Assembly (NCBI GenBank): GCA_017506865.1
Contig: JAFCMP010000257.1
Span: 186,001-250,000, forward strand
Source: Tribonema minus
Taxonomy: Eukaryota > Sar > Xanthophyceae > Tribonematales > Tribonemataceae
DNA length: 64,000 nt
Direction: 5' to 3'
Below, piece by piece: positions 43,613 to 54,080 of this stretch; position 1 is the stretch's first letter; each line of letters starts with the position of its first letter. Both the position numbers and the translations under genes were made by a program. The notes below the pieces were generated by a model. It did no database searches. It saw only the letters and a list, made by a program, of their open reading frames with translations, and had not been told where the DNA came from.

Positions 43613-46199
43613 TCATTTCTCAGCTTTGCGCAAAGCCGCGCGCGCCGTGCGCTCCCGCGCGTATTCACGCAGGCACAGCACGCCCGCCACCAGCAGCAGC
43701 CCCGTAGCGTGGTAGCGGTGCACCGTTAGCGGGTGGTGGTACTTGACGAAGCGGCCATCAGCGCGCACGACTTGAGCCTGTATGTCGCTGCAGGGCTTGC
43801 ACTGCGGGTAGAAGCGCTGCGTGACGGTGAGGCCGGTGACTCTCCGCCACAGGCGCGCGTTGGCCTGTTGAAGTTGAGAATGAACATTGAAGGGAACAAC
43901 AATCATGAACTGAATGTTGATGAATTCATTGATCATGGTGAGGTGACTCTCCGCCACTGGCGCGTGCTGGCCTCTTTAAGTTGAAAAGGAGCAACGCCAT
44001 GGAGACGGATGATGAATTCATCGAAACAGCGTTGCGGCCACCCTCATCCATGTAACAATGCACTGGTACCGAGCATCCACGTGGCAGCGTTGAGCATCCA
44101 CATGGCAGCCCCTACCATCCATACGGCAGTGCTCACAGTCATGTGGCAGCAGCACTCAACCCCGTGCTCTTGCTGCACCGAGTGGCGAAGTTGTGATCCA
44201 TGTCACAACGTTCATCACCACCCAACAGCACTCACACATCATCACGCGTGGCAGCACTCACCCTTGTGACATGCTTGGAACAGTGACATGTGGTTCGCGT
44301 TGCAGCACTCACAATCAGTGTGGCAATGCTCAGCGTTTGATGCGGTGACGACGCTCTACCTTCCTTACGTACTTGAGCAGTGGCATGTGGTTTTCGTTGC
44401 AGCGCTCACCACTTACGTGACAGCACCGCTCGATCCTCATCACGCGCGCTGTAGCAGTCACCACTTACGTTACAGCAACGCTCAACCATCATCACGCATG
44501 GCAGCGCTCACCTTCTTGACGTACTTGAGCGGCAGCATGTGGTCCGCATTGTAGCGTTCACACTGATGACCACCATCACTACGTCTGGGGTTCAGCATCC
44601 ACATGGCAGCGACCACCGCACCCGTACGGCATCGCTCGCCACCCACTCGGCAGTGCTCACCCGTTACGCGCGCCAGCGCTCAACCCTCATCACGTGGCAG
44701 TCCGTTGTAGCAGTCACCACTTATGCGCCAGCAAAGCTCGACCCTCATCACGCGTGGCAGCGCTCACCTTCTTGACGTATTTGAGCGGCGGCATGTGGTC
44801 CGCGTTGTACTTTGCGCCGGCGCGCCGCCCGCACGAGTGGCACCCATACGTCTCCCCCAGCGCATTGATCACGCCGCGCTCCTCCGTCGTCGCATACAGC
44901 AGCGTCGCCGGCAGTGACGCCTTGAACCTGCTGAATGCCCCCAGATTGTCTATGAGGCTCGGCGCGATCCCCCCAAATGTCCCCCCCAGGCACTTAAATA
45001 GGGCCAGTCCGAAGGCGACAGCGCTAGCCTCCGCAGGGCCCGGGTCGGAGGCCGTTTCTATCGTGGACTGAACTGCAAGTTGAAGATTGCCGGTGGTGAG
45101 CGCTGTGGAGACGGCCTCGCTGACGTGCAGCGCCACGAGCGACGCTCCCGCGACGGTTACGAAGCCGAGGGCGTTGGGGATGCCCAGGGGGGTGGAGGCA
45201 GCCACCCGGAGCACTGCCCCCTGTACCGCCTGGCTCAGGTTGAGCGCCATGTAGAAGGTGGCACCGCCGGCAGCGACCTGACATGTGCATTGTGACACTG
45301 GGCGTTAGGGTGAGCATTTGATATCAGCGCCATTTTCGGCTCTGGTCGTGCCTAAGGTTGACCGCCAAGCAAAATCTCTTTCTCTAAGGCAGAAATGTGC
45401 GAAGCTTTCAAGACGGTAATCGGAGCAAGAGGTATGTGCCCTGTGCAGATACAAAACGCCACGATGCACTATACATTAAGCGGGGAGCTCCCCATGGCCA
45501 CCGCAGCGAGCGAGGCGACATGATGCCCATGTGTCTTCTGCGCCAATGCGCGTCGCTGCATTAGGTGCCATCATTCACGCACGATCAGGCCCTGACACCT
45601 CAGGTCGGTGGCTGCCGCTGCACCCAGAAGAGCAATGGCTATTTTGTTAGGAGGTTTTAAGCACAACACCAGTGTACTTGTTGGCGCAATGCTGCTGTGT
45701 ATGCACACGATAACATGATTTGCCCGCTAGCCAGATCTAGATAAGGCATGCTGGTGCCTATTCCGAGCTCTCACTACATATATCATTACGCATGTACACG
45801 TGCAAAAACTGCAGCAGCATCAGACAACTGGATCCTGGCACTTAGATCTACAGCTGCTGGTCGACCATGAATTGAAGGATTGAATGCACATGAGGGCTCG
45901 AGACTCTGCATGCACGCACCTGTGCCAGCCCATGCACTGTACTGGAGAGAGCCTGTATGAAAGCGCGCTTCACCTTCCTCTCAGAAAGCCCAGCATCTGA
46001 CATCCATTCCGTCGCTGCCTTTTCAACCTGTGTCACCTGGAGAGAGGGAAGTGGCAGTTGCTGTAAGATCCAGTAAGCGAGAACAGTGATGCAGCCAGGC
46101 TTTCTGAGCGTTCAGTACCTCTTTTTGACGCGAAGCCACAACACGCTCGCTGCGGGAACCGACGGGCTTGTCATCTTTCGGCGTCCAAGGCCACGGCAT
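43613..46199 (-). CDS. Membrane protein with HNH/treble-clef-like zinc site, function unknown
   Basis: Exons complement(46119-46199), complement(45920-46036), complement(44768-45277) and complement(43613-43864) join, all phase 0, to 319 residues from ATG 46199 (MPWPWTPKDDKPVGSR). Residues 67-200 hold several hydrophobic or Gly/Ala-rich helices (ALGFVTVAGASLVALHVSEA). Then come C212-H-S-C215, A-D226-H227-M-P-P and, over the next exon, Q-C258-K-P-C261. CxxC, DHxxP and CxxC in this order is the layout of HNH-type treble-clef sites. A last hydrophobic stretch (YHATGLLLVAGVLCL) ends before a basic tail. I recall similar unnamed eukaryotic proteins but can give no function; nuclease activity is not implied. 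ATG lies 83 bp from that of HSBP1. Confidence 0.75.
43930..43990 (-). repeat. Decayed copy of last-exon acceptor edge (HNH-like gene)
   Basis: GGTGACTCTCCGCCACTGGC, then GCGTGCTGGCCTCTTTAAGT at 43939-43981 parallels the true edge at 43837-43876 (GGTGACTCTCCGCCACAGGC, GCGCGTTGGCCTGTTGAAGT). Confidence 0.85.
44050..44766 (-). repeat. Intronic array of decayed exon donor edges
   Basis: Read on the plus strand, the true exon end (44761-44812: CTCACCTTCTTGACGTATTT then GAGCGGCGGCATGTGGTCCG) recurs at about 44512-44556, 44362-44402 and 44264-44307, with decreasing likeness. Between them lie many worn units of TGGCAGCGCTCACC, the donor part alone. Confidence 0.8.
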
Positions 46200-46282
46200 G
46201 CCGCAAGCAAGCGTACAACGTGTTTCTCGACTGCTCTTGAAGTTTGGTTTGAAGTTCCCACCAACGAAAAAGTGCTTCGGTG
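46200..46282. promoter_or_regulatory. Compact divergent promoter, HNH-like gene / HSBP1
   Basis: Only 83 bp separate the two start codons, so 5' UTRs and promoter elements of both genes must be very short or overlap coding or intron DNA. No named element was recognised. Confidence 0.55.
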
Positions 46283-46822
46283 ATGGCGGTAAGTGATCTT
46301 CTGGCGTACTGAAGTATTATCTCAGCACTCATTTCACTGCCGTTTACTGAGGCCTCGTGATGTCCTGTACTTGTGGCTCCTCAGGATAACTCACATCCCA
46401 AACGAGGGGCATCAGGCGAGGACACCCACGCCGACGAAGATCTCATAGAGTTCGTACAGGGCGTGCTGGAACAAATGGTGAGTTCCTCTTGATCTTCTTC
46501 TACGACCTTGCGGCTTTCTGAGTGCAGGTGTAGCGTCTATTTCAAAAACGGCAGCTGTTTTTGCCGTTACCAGCGTGCGTTTCCCGCCCTGCCGTTATAT
46601 ATTGTCGGTGTCAACGAGCCAACATCCTGCTTTTTGCCCCTCAAACATCTCCCGTGCCTATCAAACTTCTTGCATCTGCTGCAGCAAACACGATTTCAAC
46701 AAATGTCCGACACCATAATAGGAAGGGTGGACGAGATGGGGGCGAGGCTAGACGACTTGGAAAAGTCCATAGCCGATCTCATGGAAGCGGTAAGCGTTGA
46801 CCTATTGCAACAGAGTACCTAG
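46283..46822 (+). CDS. HSBP1: Heat shock factor-binding protein 1
   Basis: Exons 46283-46288 (Met-Ala only), 46385-46477 and 46685-46822 join in frame to 78 residues, the family's usual size. The coiled-coil core is unmistakable: [30 protein letters not shown] and [27 protein letters not shown] donor-like site after GAAGCG (46790) could end the exon, but reading on gives [11 protein letters not shown], which matches the family end, so I keep the read-through to TAG. HSBP1 is a small nuclear coiled-coil protein that binds the HSF1 trimer and damps the heat-shock response. Confidence 0.88.
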
Positions 46823-48378
46823 GTAGCTTTTGCCGTTGCTGATACCCTCATGGCAATGTGTGTGGAATCACTTTCTGCGCGTGCTGCAAGGTTGACCCTC
46901 TGCTCCATTTTGACTTGAACGCACCGAGCAACAAGCACTGAGTCCCAATGAGCAATGCGTACCACACGAGACTCAAAATATCATAGTGGCTGATCTATCT
47001 GAAAAGCTCAATATATTTGAGCAGCGTCATGGAAAACATGAACCAATGAAGCCAGCTTGAGGGCGGGCAACTGCCACCACACTTAGCCGTTGTTTTGCAG
47101 CTGCCAGACCCTCGCTCGTCCTTTTGTTGACTCCATGAAGCTCAATTCTACTGGTGCAAAGTCCTAGCAGCTGCTCGCAACTGTCGTTCGCGCCACTTGC
47201 GCTGTATGACAGTCAGATCGGCTTGAACACATGCCAGGCCGCAGCGCACATACATGATGCACCGGTGTCGTAACCACGCTTTTGCTTGCAACTGCTAATG
47301 CTGAGTGCTGCCACCAACCACTGCGCTGTGTGCGGCACCTGCGAGGGGTGACTACAGTAGGTATGAGCTTTGCAGGTCGCGGTAAACCGGGGATTGCCTG
47401 ATCATGTGCAGTAGGCGTGGATACAAAACTGGTAGCATCAATGTTGATGAATGGATTTTGTCTCATGTCTGAAGGTGTTTTGAGTCATGCACTAGTCTAG
47501 ATATCGGGCACTTCTTTATAGTGCTGCGCCAATCAACTCGCCCTGAAGGCGCTGTGATGTATAGTCAACATCATGCCTGTGCGTTTGTGCTACCCGGGCA
47601 GACTGGTGTGGAAGGAGCAGCGGGCGGCGATGGCAAAGACGAGACACAAGCATGACCATCCGCATGTACACAAGAATGTAAATACACGATTAATTGCACT
47701 CACTGCTCCCAGGTTTTGCCCTTTCATTGTTGCTGCGCTCATGAAGGCCATATCAGAAGGCTCGTATTTGTGTTCAGCATAGTAAGCTCTGGTCAAAATG
47801 CATCCCTGGGTGGTGCTCACTGCTTCAGGTCGCTGATTCCTGCTGATTACGATGGCGAACTGGCACCACGATGCCGCAGAAGCTGTCCAACCACCACACG
47901 ACAAACCAGCACAATGACCATCAAGCAAACCCTACTTAGAGACACACTCCTAGGTCGGGCGGCAGTTCTCAGCACCCTCCAGGCCCCCGGGGGGGGGCTT
48001 TGAGCTTGCTCTCCTTCATGCAGATCGCCAAGCTGAAGCAGCGTCAACTCGACAGTGCGAGCCACATAGCCATCTGCTCGCTGCTGTGCCAACGTTGCTA
48101 CAACGTTTGCTGCCGAGGCTTCCCCACAACGACTCAGGCCGCTACGTCTGGTGATTGGGTGCGTGTGGATCGACCAGCTTCGCGGGTTCTATAAGTCGCA
48201 GAGACACACACAGGTGCCGCGGCTTGGGCGCTGCTATCCCGGAGAAGCCACCGCTTCTGCTTCTTCCAGCGCCTCGCGCAAGCTGCGCAAGTAAGGTGCA
48301 TTAATTGCAAGTCGCGGAGCCCACACGCAACCCCAATCAGAAAAAGCAGGCAGTCTGGAGAGCACCTAGGCGCGGACC
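46823..48378. other. Gap between HSBP1 and acidic/Lys-rich gene
   Basis: No conserved gene was recognised. Frames at 47573-47782 and 47590-47928 are open by chance as far as I can tell. It should include the promoter of the next gene. Confidence 0.4.
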
Positions 48379-51300
48379 ATGAGCGGGAAGCAGTCGTGGG
48401 CGGACGAGGACTCTTCAGATGACGAGCCTGTGGCGGCTGCGCCGGCACCTAAGCCAAAAACGATCGATTGGGCAGCGGACTCTGATAGGTGAGGTTGCCG
48501 GCAGCGTCTGCTTACTAGCTGTCGTCAGCAAACTTTCATGATTTCTTGGCTGAATCCTAGCTTTGGCTTCAGAACATCGTGCGAATTCAGGCGTAGCGCT
48601 GCACATGACGTGAAACATTGTCAGCGCTTAGACTGCTCCAGCATCATGAACAGTGCGCATGCTTCAACAACGTTGTTGCCAGCAGGCTTAGCTCAATTTG
48701 TGCCGTCGCAGGGTTAAGGATTGCCATTATGCTGTCAGGGTACGATAGCATGTCGCGGCTCCTGTCAGCTGCAGAAAAACAGTTGCTTTCTAGATGATTG
48801 CAACTTGATGTTGAAGCCACGGTGCCTGCGACACATCATTTGGAAGTTCCAGAACAGGTTTGTTTTTCATTGCGCATGCATAAGCTACTGATTGCGTGCA
48901 TGTGTGTACCCTTCACACTGACTTGCGCTTCTGCATATGAACGAGGAAGCGAAGTCACTTCTTCGTCTGTGTCTTAAGTTGGTCTGAGTTCACCACACTG
49001 GGTGCAGCTGCACTGTACAGCTGTACTGTACTGCCAGCGCGCGCCACTGACACTTCTGACACAGTACCTGTTGTTGGTTTTTATTATGTCCATTGATGAC
49101 GTTATCCTGCTCAGCATTTGAACAAGGAATGATGTTGACGCACTGCAAGTTGCTCATCTGGCACTGCTGTGCCTAGACCGATGCACTGTGATGCTGTGCT
49201 GTGGTTGCGTGGGGTGCAACTTCCCCTCGCTGACTGCATCGAACACAAATGCATATATGTTGTATGATCATGTGTGGCAGTGCCGCCCTGGTTGCATCAC
49301 GCCACTCTTCCTGACCATGGCCGCATGAGTACGACTTGCAAGCGCCGCCAGGTATACCGCTACTAGTTTTTCAGTGTGCCGTTGTCGCTGCAGCTGTCAC
49401 CTGTGTATTCAATTGGCCACTGGCTGCTTGTCCACTTGGTGGCGCAGTTGTGGCAGTTGACAGTGCCGTTTTTTGTGCATGCCTGGAAGGGTCTTTAGAC
49501 GTGTGATGACAGCCTAAGGCCTCATGAGTTTCACGTGCAAACGACGCCATCTCTGCAGGCAACTTGGCTAGAGACTTAGCCGCAATACAGCTGCTGCTCT
49601 GTGCATGGTATGCACAAAGGCATGTATGTATGATAGAGCAGTTAACATTAACGCTTGTGATGGCACAAAGGCGGCTCTTGCTCTTGCGCTTGCTCTTGGC
49701 TAACGACCACTTGTGTGACACGCTGTTCTCTTTTTTTTCTGCTGCAGTGAGGAGGAGCCGGAGGTTCGCGAGGAGCGTGAGCCCTCTGACCCCTTGGGCC
49801 TGAACAGCTCTGATGAGGAGGAGGAGAGCGATGAGGAATATGAGGAGCCAACCGAACAGCCTGCAGGTAATACTACTAGCAAACTAACACATAATACTCA
49901 GATATGTTGGTCCATGTGCAGTGCGCTGCCAGCTTCATGCGATTGCTGCGGACGTGCGTCAAGCACATACATACATGCCCTCTCTACATACCACCTTCCT
50001 GCTTTGGATGTGGAGTGGAGGGCAGACGTCAGACTGCAGGTGCGTGTTGAGCACTGAGGTAGCGGCTGTGTGCTAAGCGCTGTATCTTCCGCCCGTGCCA
50101 TTGCAATGGCTGGAGTGTCCTACAATGCGCGTAGTCCCTGAGTTTTGACTGCAGCGCCCCTGGATCGTGTGTAATCTACGCCTGAGCACTGCTGAAGTAC
50201 CATACCTACCTACCGCGCACGGTGCTGCATCACCCATGGCAAAAATTGACCCGGCCATTGTAGAGAGGCAATGACAGGTCTTGCAAGGAACACCATATCC
50301 GGCGTTGCATAACTTGCTGGTGCCTGATTGCTGGAGGTGATGGCAGCTCTCCCTAAACCGTCATGACAGCGTATGTTGCGGACCGTGATGTTGTTCGGCA
50401 TGAGATCAGATTGTGGGTACATGCTTAGGCTACAAACCCCGCACCGCCTGCGTCGCGGTGAATGAGAATGTGTTTGCACTTCTGCAGGATCATACGCTGG
50501 TGGTGACCATGTTATCACTGGCCTTCAGTGGCTGCCACAGGCATGCCACACTCGATGGAGTGCAGTGTCACCATGCCGCATTCGGGAAATTCAACGAATG
50601 CCGCTTCAAAAGTAGGATGTGAACATGATGAGGTATGCGGGCGATGGTGATGCTAGAACATCTCAGGGGTAGGATTGAGGTTAAGGTTAGGGTATTTGGG
50701 TTAAATTGAAATTATGTGTGGATGCAGCAGCCTGAGCACTGTTGCATGGCTGGTGCCCTCTCTGGCATGATCTGTGTGGTGCACTTGCTGCAGTAGTGCC
50801 CTGCGAAGTACGCTGGCATTCAACACAACCGCCTGCATCAAACTTCAAGTTGAAGCTGACCATACTGCACAAAAGTGAACCTGCCCCCCCCCCCCACCAT
50901 CGAAAGTGGTTGTGCTCATCCTGATGATGGGGACGCAAGGTGCAATCCCTCAAACCAGAAAAGGCCATAGACTTGCAGTTCTTTGTGTTGCCCTTTCATC
51001 TGAACACCACTTGCACCATCGACATTCGCAAGTCACAGGTGGCAGCTTGACCACTGGATTTAGGGACAGAGGCTGAAGTCCTCAGGACTTGAGACAGGAC
51101 AAGCGCCCTTATGCTTGACTGCCTCCTCCATGCTTGCACAATCCGGACCCTACGGTCAACGTGTTGAATTCGTGCGCTCAACTTCATGAGCTGTACTTTG
51201 TAAACAAGTCCTTCAAACAATCATCTCACGCGGTTGAGCCGTGCACCCCCCTGCCCTTCAGCAGGCGGCACCAGCGACGAGGGCGACGAAGGCAAGCCCA

Positions 51301-52501
51301 AGGCAGACGCCCCCAAGCCCTTTGAACAGCTCTCCAAGAAAGAGCGCAAGGCCCTCAAGCAGAAGGAGCTGGCGGACCTGGAGGCGCTGCTCGGCGAGTT
51401 TGGCGTTGACAAGTCCGCTATTAAGGAGCAGGATGGCGCCGCCGCTGCCGCCGCTGCTGCTGCCGGCGAGGAGGATGCGGGCGGCGAAGCCAACGGCGGC
51501 GGCGACGCTGGCAAGAAGAAAAAGAAGAAGAAGAAGCCGGTGCCCGGCGCGGCGGTGAATGGAAAGGCGGCGGAGCCTGCGGAGGCTGCTGCGCCCGTGC
51601 CGGCGGCGGCTGCAGCTGCAGGTGACTTGGACCCCATTTTGCCTGAGCCTTGCGAGTGTTTGCATGGTGTCATGTAGTGTACCTACCTACCTACCTATCT
51701 TCTGGGGCGCTATCGCGTGGCGTAAGGCCTGCTGATCATGTGCAGAATCAGGTGCAGACGGATGCTCTCTCTGACGTGGACTGATGAAAACCTAACCCTA
51801 ACCCTAACCCTTACCCTGACGAATCAAAAAGATTGTTGAGCTCTAGGTGACAAGGTATCGCGTGCCATCACGTAATCACATGCGATGCATGTTTGCAGCC
51901 GCAAGCCGTGGCCTTCTGCTAGATGTGGAGCGACGAGAAACCGATGGCACCTTTCTGCTGCCTCAAACTGCATGGCGGCGGCAACTGAACCCACACCAGC
52001 AGCCACTGCAGCACCTCCAGAGTTTGTCTCCTCTGTTACCGTCGGCGAGTGAAACTGTGAAACAACCAACTGCTCCTGTGCATGTGCTATCCTCCATTTG
52101 CTTTGAACAAATGCTGATATTGTGCTTACGGGCGATCGATCCGCAACAGCGCGGTTCATGCGATGGTCACGTTGAAGCGACGCAGCAGGTGCATGATGTT
52201 GACGCTACTTCAGGCCCAGGTATGTCTACGACATCGTGCAAGCACATCCTCCGCAGCACATCATTAACCCCTCTCTCTCATGCTGCGCCAACCACTGCGT
52301 GGCGGTGCAGAGGGCGTGCTGCCACCATCCGCAGCAGCGCTCAAGCTCAAGGCGGCGGCCGCAAAGAAGAAGGCAGCCGCCAGCAAGAGCAGCGCGGCGG
52401 CAGCGGCAGCCGCGGCGGCTGCCAAGGAGGCTGCTGCGGAGAAGAAGAAGAAGGGCAAGAGCAAGGACAAGGCGCACTACAACCAGGCTCCCACACGATG
52501 A
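48379..52501 (+). CDS. Acidic and Lys-rich probable nuclear protein
   Basis: Exons 48379-48488, 49748-49866, 51265-51621 and 52311-52501 join in frame to 258 residues. It starts MSGKQSWADEDSSDDEPV, continues with acidic runs (NSSDEEEESDEEYEE), then a basic coiled segment (FEQLSKKERKALKQKELADL followed by EALLGEFGVD), an Ala/Gly stretch, a Lys run (eight Lys) and an Ala/Lys tail ending KDKAHYNQAPTR. The LSKKE...LEALL segment resembles a conserved eukaryotic family of small lysine-rich proteins that I cannot name with certainty. The Lys run suggests nuclear or nucleolar location. Introns of 0.7-1.4 kb hold TTAGGG-type repeats and the second copy of the 37-bp repeat. Confidence 0.75.
51788..51855 (+). 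repeat. Intronic TTAGGG-type run next to dispersed 37-bp repeat, copy 2
   Basis: CCTAACCCTAACCCTAACCC at 51790-51809 is followed at 51819-51855 by the repeat also found at 10033-10069 (35 of 37 positions). Confidence 0.85.
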
Positions 52502-54080
52502 TAGTGTGTGTTGCTTCGGGGTTACTGCGGGGTTGCACGAGCTAGAGGGATGGTGGGGGCTACCTGCTTCACAGCTCTGTGCGTGTAAGGGTGGGAGAGG
52601 GGGAAGATCGCACCGAGGTGACTCTCCATTGTGAACTTCAAGAGGTTGTAGCAGAGTTGGGGGGATAGGGGGGGGGAGGTGTTTTCTGTGACACAGCATC
52701 CGCTGGCCCTGTAGGTCAAGTGCTCCTTGTTGCAACTACTGCTGTGCTTCGAGCGTTCGCGATTCGCTCATGCACAAGTTGAGGTTGCTCGGGAGACGTC
52801 GACTGCTGCAGCTGCGTGGCACCTTCTGTGCTTCGCTGCTTGCGCATGGAGGGCCTTAAGGCTGTTGCCGAGCTGCATAGTACGTTCTAGTGCTGGTGCG
52901 CCAACTGCCACATTGTCTCTTTTGCTGCCAGGGGGAAAACGGGGGAGGGGAAGGGGAGTATTTGGTGGGGGGGGGCATGCCGGGCGGCTGTGTGAATGGC
53001 CACACTCGATCACTGTGTGCATCATCACAGCTGTGTGCGTAGGGGGGTTGTCTGTGGCAGGCCAAGTAGTAAGCAGAGCACACACACACACAAAAGCACA
53101 CGTGCATGTAATTGCACAACCAAGCCATCTCAAACCATGCTCACTGTGTGTCTTGCTGTATTCTTGTCATAGCGCAGCAGATTAGATCCGTTGTTCACAG
53201 AACGTACACAATACTGGGATTGCAGTAGGAGCTTGCACGTTGTAGCCTATTCGTGTTCACTAAATGCTCTTGCTACATGTTTGTGTGGTGGTGTACTGTG
53301 TTACTTACAGACAACGGTGCTGCCCCACAGTCGTAATGCAATGGCTTACCTCCTCAACAACATTTCTTCGTTGTTGTTGTTAACTGAAGTCAGCATTACC
53401 GAGCTATATACATGTCTGGTAGCTGGCACCGGCACTGGTGATACCGATGCCGACAGAACTCTGACGCCTGAAAGTAGATTTTCACTTTAAACCATCACCT
53501 GTAGCCAGCGCTGGCGCTGGCCAGCCCAATACTGGCTTGCTGTGTACCCATTGTCATACAACTCACTGTGCAAATGGTGGTGCACACCAGTCATACATCG
53601 CCGTTTTCCAAATTTCGACCATAAGTGGCAGCAAAGTCACGTTAGGAGAATGTCCTTGCTCACAAGAGGACCCACCTTTCTCATGGCAAGCAGTGATGAC
53701 TTGGCATGGCAAGCAGTGACGACTTCCTGCGTTAATAAAAAAGAGAGAGTGCCTTTGCTTGCATTTCTGACCGCCGCCACTGATCTCGTGAGGTTCATGC
53801 ATAAAACCTCTCGAGATCAGCCTCTGTTTGCAGAGTACAAGCACACAGCACGTGCGTAGGGTTGGTGTCCCATGTGTGACTCGCCGGCATGTGTCAACTT
53901 CCAAGCAAAAACGTAACTAACTCCAGCTTAAACCATGCACACAGAGGCACATCAGCAAGGGCGTGACCAAAAACAACGAATCACCAACAGGGCTGCAGCA
54001 CAGGCTCGCTGGCGCACGAGCATGCCACCCCCTGAGAACCCGTGAGTCAATCTCTAAGCAACTCAGGCGCTGGGAACACC
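52502..54080. other. Gap before the pseudophosphatase gene
   Basis: Holds G-rich runs near 52660-52680 and 52960-52976, an AC/TG-rich stretch at 53080-53100 and a short hairpin at 53781-53822 (CTGATCTCGTGAGG ... CCTCTCGAGATCAG). No conserved gene was recognised. Confidence 0.5.
53781..53822. repeat. Short hairpin, 14-bp arms
   Basis: CTGATCTCGTGAGG and CCTCTCGAGATCAG pair with one mismatch over a loop TTCATGCATAAAA. A structured 3' UTR or a palindrome remnant are both possible. Confidence 0.6.

Noticed and set aside
44009-45071. Plus-strand frames with repeated LTFLTYLSG
   Set aside because: They are the reverse reading of the exon-edge array and of an exon of the HNH-like gene.
46790-46795. 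GTAAGC as a donor at the end of HSBP1
   Set aside because: Reading through gives the expected family end and size (78 residues).
51788-51812. Telomere end
   Set aside because: Only about three units, internal, inside an intron with coding exons on both sides.
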